Source: Ahaetulla prasina (taxonomy: Eukaryota > Chordata > Lepidosauria > Squamata > Colubridae). From it: 64,000 nt of DNA. The stretch's first letter is position 1. Every line of letters starts with the position of its first letter. Both the position numbers and the translations under genes were made by a program. The notes under the pieces were generated by a model. That model was given only the letters and a program-made list of their open reading frames with translations, ran no database searches and was not told the DNA's origin. Shown here in pieces: positions 10,619 to 20,631 of this stretch. Location: assembly GCF_028640845.1 (NCBI RefSeq), contig NC_080542.1, positions 149,853,298 through 149,917,297 on the forward strand, in the 5' to 3' direction.

Positions 10619-10797
10619 ACTTGAAAGTTTTATTATTTATTTATTTATTTATTTTGTCACACAACATATATAAGCATAAGCATGAAATAACTGTACAATA
10701 TATGAGCATATATATAAGCATGAGTATGTAATAACTATATTAATTGGATATAACGAAAGGAAACAATAGGGCAGGAACGGTAGGCACTCTTGTGCTA
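10619..10797 (-). mobile_element. truncated family A LINE tail inserted in the family D relic
   Basis: A (TTTA)n tail at 10625-10655, then TTGTCACACAACATATATAAG and the family A 3' untranslated sequence up to the CACTCTTGTGCT phrase. Family D coding sequence continues on both sides, so this short 5'-truncated copy inserted later. Confidence 0.8.
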
Positions 10798-11160
10798 CTG
10801 TGTTGTCTAGTATTGTAAGAGGCGGTAGTATAGGAGGGTTTCTCCTACAATTGACCCTCATTTCTACAGTTTTGAGTGTGTTTGGTTCAAGATTGTTCCG
10901 GTCACACCACAAGGCTTGTGTTCAACCTCCCATCGATATGCAGATTTGTCGTCATCTCGAAGGAGACCAATCACTGTTGTATCATCTGCAAACACCTGTA
11001 CTTCAACAGGGGGATCTTTTAAGATGCAGTCATTGGTATACAGAGAGAAGAAAAGTGGAGAGAGCACACAGCCCTGGCGGGTGGGGGCTGTGCTAATTGT
11101 GCAGGGATCTGATGTGATTTTGCTTAGCTTCACCTGCTGCTTCCTGGCTGTTAAATTTTA
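10798..11160 (-). pseudogene. family D LINE, reverse-transcriptase core fragment
   Basis: On the minus strand the frame contains the polymerase motifs TRQGCVLSPLFFSLY and VFADDTTVIG (the FADD catalytic box), then ESAYR-like and WCDRNNLEPNTLKTVEM segments. The last of these is cut by the inserted family A tail at 10797. The endonuclease is absent. A Rex1/L2-like clade is likely. Confidence 0.75.
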
Positions 11161-12705
11161 TTAGTATTCCTGTTTGTCTAGGGGTTGACTAGGTTTTGCC
11201 TTGGTGGGAGACGGACCTGTTTTGAACAATTCCGTCAAAGGGAGCGCAACCTCAGCAAAGGATGGGATGAATTGTCTGTAAAAATTTGCAAACCCCAGGA
11301 AGCTTTGAAGTTGCTTAAGTTGTGTTCGTGGGAGTTGCCAGTCTAGCACAGCCTTCACCTTCCCCAGGTCCATTTTGATAGAATAGAACAGAACAGAACA
11401 GAATAGAACAGAACAGGATAGAATAGAATAGAATAGAATAGAATAGAATTTTTATTGGCCGAGTGTGATTGGACACACAAGGAATTTGTCTTGGTGCATA
11501 TGCTCTCAGTGTACATAAAAGAAAAGATACCTTCATTAAGATAGCCCAGGTAGTCTAAGGACACCTTATGGAACTCGCATTTTGACAGCTTTGCATAAAG
11601 TTTGGCTGCTTGGAGTTTTTTCAGCACTTGTTTGACTAGCTTGACGTGTTCGTCCATATTTTAGCTGAATATAAGAGTGTCATTCAGGTAAACTAAGACT
11701 CCCTTATACAGGTGTTCATGTAGCATCTCATTTATCAGCTGCATAGATACTGCAGGGGCCCATTGAAGCCCAAAAGGTATGACTCGGAATTGGAAGCTGC
11801 CAAGCAGGCAGTTAAACACCATTTTCCGTTCATCTCTCTCCTTTATGCGGATGTGGTAGTCGGCTTCCCTTAGATCTAGCTTGGTGAAGATTTTGCCTTT
11901 TGATAAGTGGCTCAGCTAGTCCTTCATTAGGGGTAGGTGTTTTGTATGCAAATTGCATTGACATAGCAAAAACCCACACATAATCTCAACCCCCCATTTT
12001 TCTTCTCTTTAAACAATACGGGGGCAGCCACTCTCAGTTTCGCTGGCTCGATGAACCCTCTGGCTAGGCTGGTGTCCATGAACTTCCTCAGCTTGGTCAT
12101 TTCAGCAGGCGTCATGGAGGACATCGTGGGATTTGGTAACTTGGCTCCAGGTTCTAATTCAATGGCACAATCCATGGCTCGGTGAGGGGGGAGAATGTTA
12201 CATTCCTCCTTGCTAAATGCTTTGGATAAATCTGTATATACGGTACTTTAGGAATCTGGGTTTTGCCTGGAGGCCTGTCTGAACCAGCGGATGCTGTTTC
12301 TGGCGGCTGGTCCTTATGGGATAGCAGCTTTTTGAGAGGAGGGACAGGGGGCAGGGGGCCAATACCAATTATGATTTTACAGTATCCACCTTCCCATTTA
12401 AATGGTGGGGGCCCATTTGTCAAGCCAAGCAAGGCCCAATATGACAGATTTTGACATCTTTGGTGCCACTATAAATCGTATAAGTTCCCGATGTATCCCA
12501 AATTCCAATCTAACCAGTTCAGTAATTTGGGTGGCTGGGACTCTCCAATTAATGTCCCATCCACCTGTTCAAACTTAATTGGTTGCTTTAAGGCTCTTGT
12601 TTTGATCCCTAATTGTTCAACAATTGGAAGTCCAATTAAACATCTGGTACAGCCTATATCTATTATTGCTGGTACTTCTCCTTGCTCCCCAGTTTCCACA
12701 CAATG
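11161..12705 (-). pseudogene. decayed Ty3/gypsy pol (protease, reverse transcriptase)
   Basis: Minus-strand fragments occur in pol order. An aspartic-protease-like piece (12469-12699) has Ile-Asp-Ile-Gly where Asp-Ser/Thr-Gly is expected. A spacer (12154-12432) follows. A reverse-transcriptase N-terminal part (11927-12175) has PVLFKEKKNGGLRLCV. The palm (about 11660-11930) has a KLDL-type motif and Tyr-Leu-Asn-Asp in place of Tyr-x-Asp-Asp. The thumb (11161-11373) has [12 protein letters not shown]. Several frameshifts, stops and one LINE insertion (11376-11535) make it non-functional. It resembles chromovirus/Sushi-type pol more than the element at 33481. No LTRs were found. Confidence 0.8.
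11376..11535 (-). mobile_element. family D LINE 3' end with (ATTCT)n tail, inserted in gypsy pol
   Basis: A run of GAATA/GAACA pentamers (11378-11450) is the tail. It is followed on the plus strand by TTTATTGGCC, GAGTGTGATTGG, CACACAAGGAATTTGTC and TGTACATAAAAGAAAAGA, the reverse of the family D 3' end found at 51186-51383. It splits the gypsy thumb from the palm. Confidence 0.85.
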
Positions 12706-12739
12706 CAGAAGAGAAGGGGAGACTGCCCTGACTTCCTGG

Positions 12740-13300
12740 AGGAGGAGGACATGGAATGAGTAGAATATAGGTGGGTCAGAATGCAGAGTCTCCCCGAAAG
12801 CTTTCCACTCTGGGTCCTTCTTAGTGGAAATCAGGCTCCTGCTGGGTCCTTCCCATCTCTTTAGTGTCTCTCAGCTCCACTCCAGATGTTTCTTCTCAGC
12901 CTTCCATTTTGTGGGCTCAAGGCTCCCAAGAAGGTCTGCAGTGGGTCTGAAAAACCTGCAGATTCCTTATCTCAGTTTCCTTCCCATTGATGGAGCCCGA
13001 AAGCTGGGAAGGGGGGCACAGCCCTGCAAGCCATAAAAAAATATGTTCTCCTTGACAATTGGGGTGGGGGGTGGGGATGCAAATGATAGACAGGTAGACC
13101 CTCCCCCCACCCTGTGATGCTTGAGGGTCCATCCAAACCCAGGAAGCAGATATTCCCTCCTGGGGCCATTCCTCAGCTCTTCCCTGGTCCCCATCCCAAA
13201 TGGGCCCTGAATCACCTCTCCAGGTGTGCCCCTGGGATAAGGGCCAAGGTGAGGGGGCTCACAGCAGACACACACACCCCATCACCTGATCAGGTGCAAC
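12740..13300 (-). repeat. right arm of the inverted duplication (with 2690-3510)
   Basis: The reverse complement of 12740-13085 aligns with the left arm without the extra 500 bp present there. Homology begins near the 12705 end of the gypsy relic. The remainder to 13300 shows no match inside the window. Open frames on both strands are short and none is supported by a family motif. Confidence 0.7.
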
Positions 13301-13320
13301 ATCCACCCCACCCTATGTAG

Positions 13321-13495
13321 ATTTAGGGAAAGTTAAAGAGACCTGCGGGAAAAGTACACAGAGAAATTAGACTGAGGGAAAGGTAGAGAAAAAGGCCTGA
13401 GAGGAAAGGAAGAGAGAGACCTGGGGAAAAGGTAAGAGAAATTAGCCCAAATCAAACAGAGAAATTAACCTGAGAAAAACATAGACAAATTCATG
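13321..13495. repeat. degenerate relatives of the 25-bp minisatellite, reversed
   Basis: Diverged units such as AAATTAGACTGAGGGAAAGG, GGCCTGAGAGGAAAGG, AAATTAGCCC and AAATTAACCTGAG resemble the reverse complement of the 1-1720 monomer and the leader sequence at 27403, 30082 and 38703. They look older and more varied than the left array. Confidence 0.7.
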
Positions 13496-13936
13496 CTGGA
13501 TTTGATTTAAATCAAGTCAATTTAAATCACGATTTAAATCACTAGTAAAAAGGCCTGATTGAAATCAGCTGGATTTTAATCATAATTTCTAAAGAGCCAT
13601 TGTCATCTCTGTCCCTCAGCGGCTCCACCGACAGTCCCATTCACTTCAACGGGAGGGACACAACAAGGGGAGGGACGTGGCCTGCAGCAGGCGAGGGGAC
13701 CCCTGTTAACAGGCGCTGCCAGGATGGGTCATAAATGACAGGTGCTCTTTAAATGTAAGGACTCATTCTTGCTGGTAGTTAGAAGCTTTAATATTCATAA
13801 ATAAAGAAATCCTGATGTATACAAATATATAATCATTATCTGCAAAAGAAAAATGGAGTATGCATTGTTTCTAAAAGGCTTAGCATAAAATGCATGTAAC
13901 TGGAAAAATTTTAAGCTGTCTTTAAAAACATGTAAC
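13496..13936. repeat. AT-rich palindromic repeat and unassigned flank
   Basis: From 13496 to about 13575 the motif GATTTAAATCA recurs in both orientations (ATTTAAAT palindromes), as in known reptile and bird dispersed repeats of DNA-transposon type. From 13600 to 13936 I recognise no gene or repeat family. Confidence 0.45.
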
Positions 13937-14032
13937 AGGCTCTTCGCCTTTGAAACGGAGATGAGCACCGCCCCCTAGAGTTGGCAACGACTAGCATGTA
14001 TGTGTGAGGGAAACCTTTACCTTTACCTTTTA
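13937..14032 (+). mobile_element. squamate-type SINE, 3' end
   Basis: GAGATGAGCACCGCCCCC, AGAGTTGGCAACGACTAGCA, and the terminal (CTTTAC)n run match the 3' portion of a tRNA-derived SINE common in lizards and snakes. The tRNA-like head is missing, so it is 5'-truncated. Confidence 0.7.
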
Positions 14033-14196
14033 ACCCTAACCATGGGGTGGGGGAGTGTGGAGGGTCTCTAACCTTAACAAGAGAAGATAGAGGGGGAGGG
14101 GCAGTGGGAGGAAGAACTGCCTCCTTCCAGAAGACCCCCAACTCTTCTCCTTCTTGGAAAGGGGGTGCAAATTTTAGGATTACACATTCTGGGGGA

Positions 14197-14439
14197 TGTT
14201 ATAGACGGCCATATGACAAGCACTCACAGCTGATCGGTCCGCCGGCACTGCAACCGATTGGCGGGACTTAGAAGAGTGCTGATTGGCCGAGCCACTGACA
14301 GTTCCACTATAAAAGAGCTGTCAGGGCTGAGGAAGCCAGTCCGCTCCCCCGATGTTTGCAATCGGGCAACTGCTGTTAATAAAGTTGTATGAACGGTTGA
14401 CCCGCCTCGCCTCCGTCATTGTGTTCTAAGGACGGAACA
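14197..14439 (+). mobile_element. solo LTR, 243 bp, with 5-bp target duplication
   Basis: The segment starts TGTTATAGACGG and ends GGACGGAACA (TG...CA). It is flanked by the direct repeat GGGGA (14192-14196 and 14440-14444). It contains a TATA-like box (CTATAAAAGAG) at about 14308 and a polyadenylation signal AATAAAG near 14380, in the order expected for U3-R-U5. No internal region adjoins it, so it probably arose by LTR-LTR recombination. The 5-bp duplication fits Ty3/gypsy or some retroviruses; the family is not identified. Confidence 0.88.
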
Positions 14440-14488
14440 GGGGACACCAGCCAAATTCCCTATGAGCAGAAGCAGCTCTACAGTGCAG

Positions 14489-14612
14489 GGGGTCTCCAAA
14501 CTTGCCCATTTTAAGGTTTGTGGACTTTAGCTCCCAGAATTCCTCAGGTAGCATAGCAGGTTCTGGACTTCTGGGAGTTGAAGTCCACAAATCTTAAAAG
14601 TCATCTAGTTGG
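14489..14612. repeat. palindromic dispersed repeat (also 50628-50745)
   Basis: GTGGACTTTAGCTCCCAGAA at 14520 and TGGGAGTTGAAGTCCACAAA at 14573 form an inverted repeat around AATTCCTCAGGTAGCATAGC. Another fragment of this family lies inside the hAT element at about 57137. Probably a non-autonomous DNA element. Confidence 0.65.
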
Positions 14613-14839
14613 GGAACATCTGCACACAGAAGTGAAGGACCAAGAGAGGTCTTTGCTGCCCTCTGCTGGGCGCTTGTAGAACTCATTCCTCAAGTACATT
14701 TCCTGTTTTTTTTCTTGCAAAGAGACAAATGAATAATTAAACAGGAAAAATGCTTGAAAAGAGGAGGGGAAAGTCGTTTTTTCTGCTTGTTCCACTTTCG
14801 TTTTCTGAACGCAATGAAGACAAAGCGGAAGAACAGGCT

Positions 14840-14909
14840 TTCCTTAAAATAGATCCTGCAGGGAAGCAGATCCACCTGCCACCGGGGATTCCCGATTCCC
14901 TCCAACCAG
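14840..14909 (+). other. candidate 5' untranslated exon of gene copy 1 (end defined by a conserved donor)
   Basis: The phrase CCACCGGGGATTC, CGATTCCCTCCAACCAG is followed by GTGAGA, a good splice donor at 14910. The paralogue at 52104/52105 keeps the same boundary (CCACCAG/GTGAGG). Conservation of the donor in both duplicates supports an untranslated first exon. Its 5' end cannot be placed and transcription is unproven. Confidence 0.4.
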
Positions 14910-15475
14910 GTGAGAACCCCCAAACTGGCATTTCATGGGTCAGGGGAGTCAAATGGGGTGAGAGCAGGGCTCCTCCTGGGCATTGGTGGAGAGCAGCTCC
15001 TTTTACACCCGAACAAGCGATTCCTCTTCTCTGGGAGAGGCTGGTGGGTGGGTGGCTGGGTGGGACGGCGGAGACCCCAATATTGGGAAAGGCGATCACC
15101 AGAGGGGCATTACGTGAGCAGCGGAGACCCTCGGAATCCCGTCTTCCTTGTTAGGTAAGGCAACAGGAGGAGGGAGGGAAAAGCAGGCAACGGGGCAACA
15201 AGCCTGGCTCAGAAGCAGCACCTGTCTTGTTGTTGTTTTTTTGGGGGGGGAGATTCCAGGCAGTTTGGGGAGTGGGATTGCTCCTATTCTGAAGACTGCT
15301 GAGTTCTGTCCAGGCCGCCAAAAAAAAAAAGAGCCACAACTGAGTGCAGGGAGGGTCTCCTTCGTCCTACCCCTTTTCCATTCAGATGCCAAATTCTGGC
15401 TCTCCTGGGGTGGGTGGGTGGGGGGATTAAACTTTGTCTTCTACTCCAATCTCCTGCTAGTCCATTGTAAACAAC

Positions 15476-16226
15476 TGCCTGTCCAATCTCTTTTTTAAAA
15501 GCCTCCAGTGTTGGAGCACCCCCGAACTTCTAGTGGCCAGTTGTTCCACTGTTAATTGTCCTCCTTGTTAGGAAGTTTCTCCTTCATTCCAGGTTGTTCT
15601 CTTCTAGATGAGTTTCCATCCCTTGTTTCTTGTCCTGCCTTCTTCTGCTTTGGAGAATAGGTTGACCTCCCCCGCCCCCTTTTCTTTGGGGCAGCCCCTC
15701 AAATACTGGAAGACTGATATCATGTCCCCCCAATGCTTTTTTAAAAAAATGCATAAACATTTTGAATACGGTGTACAGGGGGGAAAAAAGAGCAAAAAGA
15801 AATAGTAAGATATATACTAATAATAATAGTAATGGTGCAACAAAATAAGTGTAACTAAATTTCTCTTTATATTAGCTTTTTTGTAATCCTGTTGGTTATT
15901 TTGGCATCTTTATATTTATAAAATGTCTTTATATTTACTTCATCCATAGCACTAATCTTTCTACATCTGATTCCCCTAACCCCAATCCTTCTTTTGTCCA
16001 GACTGGCTAAAGCGGTTCTTCATAATTTTTGTCTCCAGGCCTTTAATCATCTTAATTGCTCTTTTTTGTACTTTTTCCAAAGTAATTTCAATTCCTTTTC
16101 CTAGCCCTCCCTTCACCTCCCCACAGCTCTCTCCCCCTCCCCTCCCCCGTTGCATATGGCAGGCAACTGGTGGAGCTTCCCTGGTGCAGCCAGCTGGCAA
16201 TCCTGATGCATCTCACTTCTCTCTCT
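15476..16226 (-). mobile_element. CR1 LINE 3' end, interrupted
   Basis: Read on the minus strand, 15737-15476 contains the CR1 3' landmarks: AACTTCCTAACAAGGAGGAC, CAGTGGAACAACTGGCC and GTGCTCCAACACTGGAG. The upstream part reappears at 16095-16003 (AAAGTACAAAAAAGAGCAATT and neighbours). Between them (15738-16002) lies an AT-rich insert that looks like LINE 3' untranslated sequence. From 16096 to 16226 I see only pyrimidine-rich unassigned DNA. Confidence 0.65.
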
Positions 16227-18041
16227 TTTTTTTTTATTGAAAGAGTTTTAAAAAACAAAAACGAAAACATTTTTCCCCCTTTTTTTCCCCTCCCTCCCAA
16301 AAAAAACAAAAAACCCTTCCCCCTCCTCCCCCGGCTTCCCGGGTCAATCACAAGGTATTGTTATACATAAACCAAACATAGAATAAAATTTTCCCTTCCA
16401 ATCCAAATAACCACATCCAAAGCTTTTCATCTCCCAACCCCCTCCCCATTACATAAAATAACTTCCTAATTATTCAAAGACAATCTGATATTTCTTAATC
16501 TGATATCTGTTTTGTAGATAATCAATCCATTTTTTCCATTCAATTAAATATCTTTCCTGCGTATTGTCTTTTAAAAACGCTGAGATTTTAGCCATCTCAG
16601 CCAAATTAATGACTTTCAGTATCCATTCTTCTATTGTAGGTATCTCTTCTTTCTTCCAGTATTGTCCAATCAACAGTCTTGCTGCTGTTATTAAATTCAG
16701 AATCAATTTAGTCTCAATCCCTGTACAATCCGTTATAATTCCCAAAAGGAAAAATTGTGGCAGGAACTTTATCTTCTTCTTCAGTACATTTTGAATAATC
16801 CACCAAATTCTTATCCAAAAGACCTTAATTTTCTTGCAAGTCCACCAAATATGAAAATATGTAGCGTCATCACAATCACACCTCCAACATTTCACTTGGA
16901 TATTAGGATACATACATGATAATTTTTTGGGATCTAAGTGCCATCTATAAAACATCTTATAAAAATTTTCCCTTAAATTCTGTGCTTGTGTAAACTTAAC
17001 ATTTCGAACCCAAATTTTCTCCCATGTTTCCAACATTATTGGTTCCTGAATATTCTGTGCCCATTTTATCATACAATCCTTTACCAAATCCTTTTCCGAA
17101 TCTATTTCAAGCAACCCATTATACAATCTCTTTATATGCTCCTGGGTCTGATTTCTAATTTGCTTTATTAAATTTTCCTCCCTTTGCATTATACCAATTT
17201 TTTGATCTTCTTTCCATCTAGCACTTATTTGCCCATATTGAAACCAAGTATAATTCCTCCCTTCTTCATTTAATACCTGTAATGATTTTAATTGCAATCT
17301 ACCTCCTTCAGCATACAAAAGTTCTTTATAAGTAATCATTTCCTGTTTCTGTTCTATATTTATATTCTCTATTGCATGTCTAGGCTCGCCCATATAGGAA
17401 TCTTGTAATCTAATTTATAGGAATATTTTTCCAGACCATAAAGAGCACTTCTCAACACATGATTCTTAAAAGCCCTATCCACTTTTTCATAAAATAAATC
17501 GCATGCCATCCATATAACAAGTCATAACCTTCTATATTCAAAATTCTTTCCTCTGTTAAGTTAAACCAGTCACTTATTACTGAAAGGGCTACTGCTTCAT
17601 AATATAGTTTAAAGTTAGGCATTCTTAAACCACCTCTTTCCCGTGAGTCCTGTATTATTTTCATTTTAACCCTCGCCTTTTTACCCTGCCATATAAATTT
17701 GTTAATCCCAATCTGCCAATCTTCCAAATTTTTATCCTTTTTAATTATTGGTATCATCTGGAACAGAAACAAAAATCTAGGTAACACATTCATTTTAATA
17801 GCCACAATCCTTCCCAATAGGGATAACTGCAATTTCTTCCAGACACTCATATCATTCTGAACTTTTTGCCATAGCAAGTCATAATTATTCTTATAAAGTT
17901 TCTTGTTCGATAAACCCCTAAGTATTTAACCTTTTTTACTACCTCAAATCCTGTCATTTCCTCTAGTTTTTGTTTCTGTTGTATAGACATATTTTTAATT
18001 ATCACTTTTGTTTTATTCTGATTTATTTTAAAAAAAAATTT

Positions 18042-18305
18042 GTTTTGTTTACATTTATACCCCGCCCTTCTCCGAAGACTCAGGGCGGCTTACAGTGTAT
18101 AAGGCAATAGTCTCATTCTATTTGTATATTTTTACAAAGTCAACTTATTGCCCCCCCAACAATCTGGGTCCTCATTTTACCTACCTTATAAAGGATGGAA
18201 GGCTGAGTCAACCTTGGGCCGGGCTCGAACCTGCAGTAATTGCAGGCTTTGTGTTCTTAATAACAGGCTTAATAACAGGCTTTACCAGCCTGCACTATTC
18301 ACCGG
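18042..18305 (-). mobile_element. tRNA-derived SINE with an L2-like 3' end
   Basis: On the minus strand the head carries a polymerase III B box (GGTTCGAGCCC, 18231-18221). The 3' end reads AAGCCGCCCTGAGTCTTCGG...GGGCGGGGTATAAATGTAA, almost the same as the ends of the L2-like LINEs at 31620 and 46110. That shared tail is the usual sign that a SINE is mobilised by the LINE partner. It interrupts L1 ORF2. A truncated second copy is at 49035-49111. Confidence 0.8.
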
Positions 18306-18837
18306 CCCTCGGTGAATACCTGATACCTTTCCATATTTATCAATTACTTCCAACAAAAATCTACTTGAATTTATAGGATTCGTTAACGTAACCACTACAT
18401 CATCTGCAAAAGCTCTAACTTTATACTCATATTGTCTAATCTTAATTCTCTCTATTTTCATTAATTCTCGTATTTTATCTAATAATGGTTCCAGAGTCAA
18501 AACAAACAATAATGGTGATAAGGGACATCCCTGTCTCGTTCCTTTCGCTATCTTAATAACGTCTGTCAAGCTACCATTTACTATAATCTGTGCTGTTTGC
18601 TCTCCATAAATCGCTTTGATTATTCTAACAAAACAATCTCCAAATTGCATTTTCTCTATTAATTTAAATAAAAAATCCCAATGCAATCGATCAAAGGCTT
18701 TCTCTGCATCCAAAAAAATAAGTGCTGCTGAAGTATTCTTCCTTTCCAAATATTCCAATATATTAATAATCTGTCTAACATTATTCCTCATCTGCCTCCC
18801 TTTTATAAAACCAGATTGATCAGTATGAATTGTGAAT

Positions 18838-18985
18838 GCTCCAACACTGGAAATTTTTAAGAAAATGTTGGATAACCATCTGACTGAGATGGTGTAGGGT
18901 TTCCTGCCTGGGCAGGGGGTTGGACTAGAAGGCCTCCAAGGTCCCTTCCAACTCTGATGTTATGTTATGTTATGTTATGTTAATT
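18838..18985 (+). mobile_element. CR1 LINE 3' end with (ATGTT)n tail, inserted in L1
   Basis: Contains GCTCCAACACTGGAA, GATAACCATCTGACTGAGAT, GGGTTTCCTGCCTGGGCAGG and GGTCCCTTCCAACTCTG, the standard CR1 3' terminus, then five TTATG repeats. L1 coding sequence lies on both sides, so this is younger than the L1. Confidence 0.88.
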
Positions 18986-20631
18986 CTTTGTTGTAAAACT
19001 AACATTAATCTATTTGCTATTATTTTTACAAAAATCTTATAATCATTATTTAAAAGTGAAATTGGCCTGTAGTTACCAGGTTTAGAGCAGTCTTGCTCCT
19101 CTTTTGGTATCAGTGAAATAAAAGATGTTTTCCATTACGGGGGTATTCCCACTCCTAATTGTATCTGATTAAATAATTCTTTAAGTGGGCCTAATATTTC
19201 ATCCTGTATTTTTTTATAATAAGTTGCTGTAAGACCATCTGTACCAGGGGTTTTCCCCATTTTTAATTGTTTAATTGCCTCCACTATTTCTCCAGTAGCT
19301 ATCGGCCGATTCAGCTCCTCCCTCTGTTCTAATGTTAGAATATTAACCTTATAATCTTTCAAATAATCATAAATGTCCCTATTCAATATTTTGTCTTTTG
19401 CATATAGTGCAGTATAAAATTCTGAGAATGCCTTTTTAATTTTATCCTGTTGGTATATCTCTTTACCTTTATATTCTATTTTTTGTATGACACGTGCTTT
19501 CTGTTTCTTCCTTAAATTATATGCCAACCATCTCCCAGGTTTATTTGCATTACAAAAGGTATTATGTTTAGCATATTGTATATTCGTTGCCACCTGGTCT
19601 GCCATTAACATATTGAATTGACTCTGTAATATTTTTATAGCCTCTTTAAGTTTGTGATCTTGTGGGTTTTGAATTAATAACTGTTGCTTCCTTTGAATTC
19701 CTTCTTCCAAGTACCTACGCTGCCTTTGTTTATTATTCCTTTGCCTATTGTCCAAGTAAATCAATATCCCTCTAATAAACGCTTTGCTCGCCTCCCACAC
19801 AGTTCCTATAGGTGTCCCTTTGTACATATTAAAATCAAAAAATTCTTTCAACTGTTTCTTACAATAAGTTACATTATCCTCATATCTAAACAGATTTTCA
19901 TTCAACCTCCATGTTCTACCACCTTTTTTCCCTTGTAATAATTCCATCCATACTGGGCTATGGTCAGTTAAACACCTCGGAAATATCTTCGTTTTCTTCA
20001 CCCTATAAAGCAAGTCATTAGAAATTAAAATAAAATCAATACGTGAAAAAGATTGATGCCTATCAGAAAAAAAAGTAAAATCTCTTTCATCTGGATTCCG
20101 TAACCTCCATATATCTCTAAACTCAAAGTCTTCCATCATTTCAAAAAAGGATTTTGGTAATTTTGCATGTATAGGTATCTTCTTGGAGGAGGTTCTCTTA
20201 TCCCTTCTTGTATCAATTACTCCATTCCAGTCTCCTAATAAAATAAACGAACTATAATCCCAGAGGGTCAACCTCTCATGTAACGTTTTGTAAAACTTTT
20301 CTTGTTGCTGATTAGGTGCATAAATACCTATCAGCAAAGTCTTTTTTGCATCTATCACCAGTTCAATAGCAATAAATCTTCCTTGAATATCTGCCTCAAT
20401 TAACTTAGCTGGTATATCCTTCCTGATATATACAACAATTCCATGCTTCTTTTCCAAAGCTGATGCAACAAAATGGTTACCCAATTTTGAATTAATTAAA
20501 TATTTTTGGTCTGATAATTTTATATGTGTCTCTTGCAAACAAATCACATCATTTTAAATTGTTTCAAGTAGTGAAATATTTTCCTTCTTTTCTGAGCTGA
20601 ATTCAAGCCATTAACATTCCATGACAAGATT

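Larger units (their letters stand above)
14460..15475 (+). repeat. segmental duplication block upstream of gene copy 1 (paralogue 50600-52560)
   Basis: The order of landmarks matches 50600-52560: the AGAAGCAGCTCTACAG start, the palindromic AACTCCCAGAATTCCTCAGG repeat, TCTTTGCTGCCCTCTGCTGG, the CACCGGGGATT...CCACCAG/GTGAG junction, TGGAGAGCAGCTCCTTTTACAC, and GCGATTCCTC. The paralogue carries extra LINE insertions. The shared sequence shows that the host gene and its upstream region were duplicated together. Confidence 0.88.
16470..20547 (-). pseudogene. L1 ORF2: endonuclease, reverse transcriptase and C-terminal region, broken
   Basis: The first part (20547-19135, 470 residues) is an open apurinic-type endonuclease. 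Visible motifs are ICLQETH (catalytic Glu), LLGDWNGV (Asp/Asn), SRIDFILIS and LTDHSPVW (Asp-His pair), followed by the start of the polymerase with TPGTDGLTATYYK. The second part (18791-18310) carries the polymerase palm with FLDAEKAFDRLHW, TRQGCPLSPLLF and the FADD box typical of L1. The C-terminal pieces (17877-17452 and 17393-16470) contain the zinc-knuckle-like CWRCDCDDATYFHIWWTC. A stop lies three to five codons before the endonuclease start, and frameshifts plus two insertions separate the parts. It encodes no complete protein. Confidence 0.9.
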
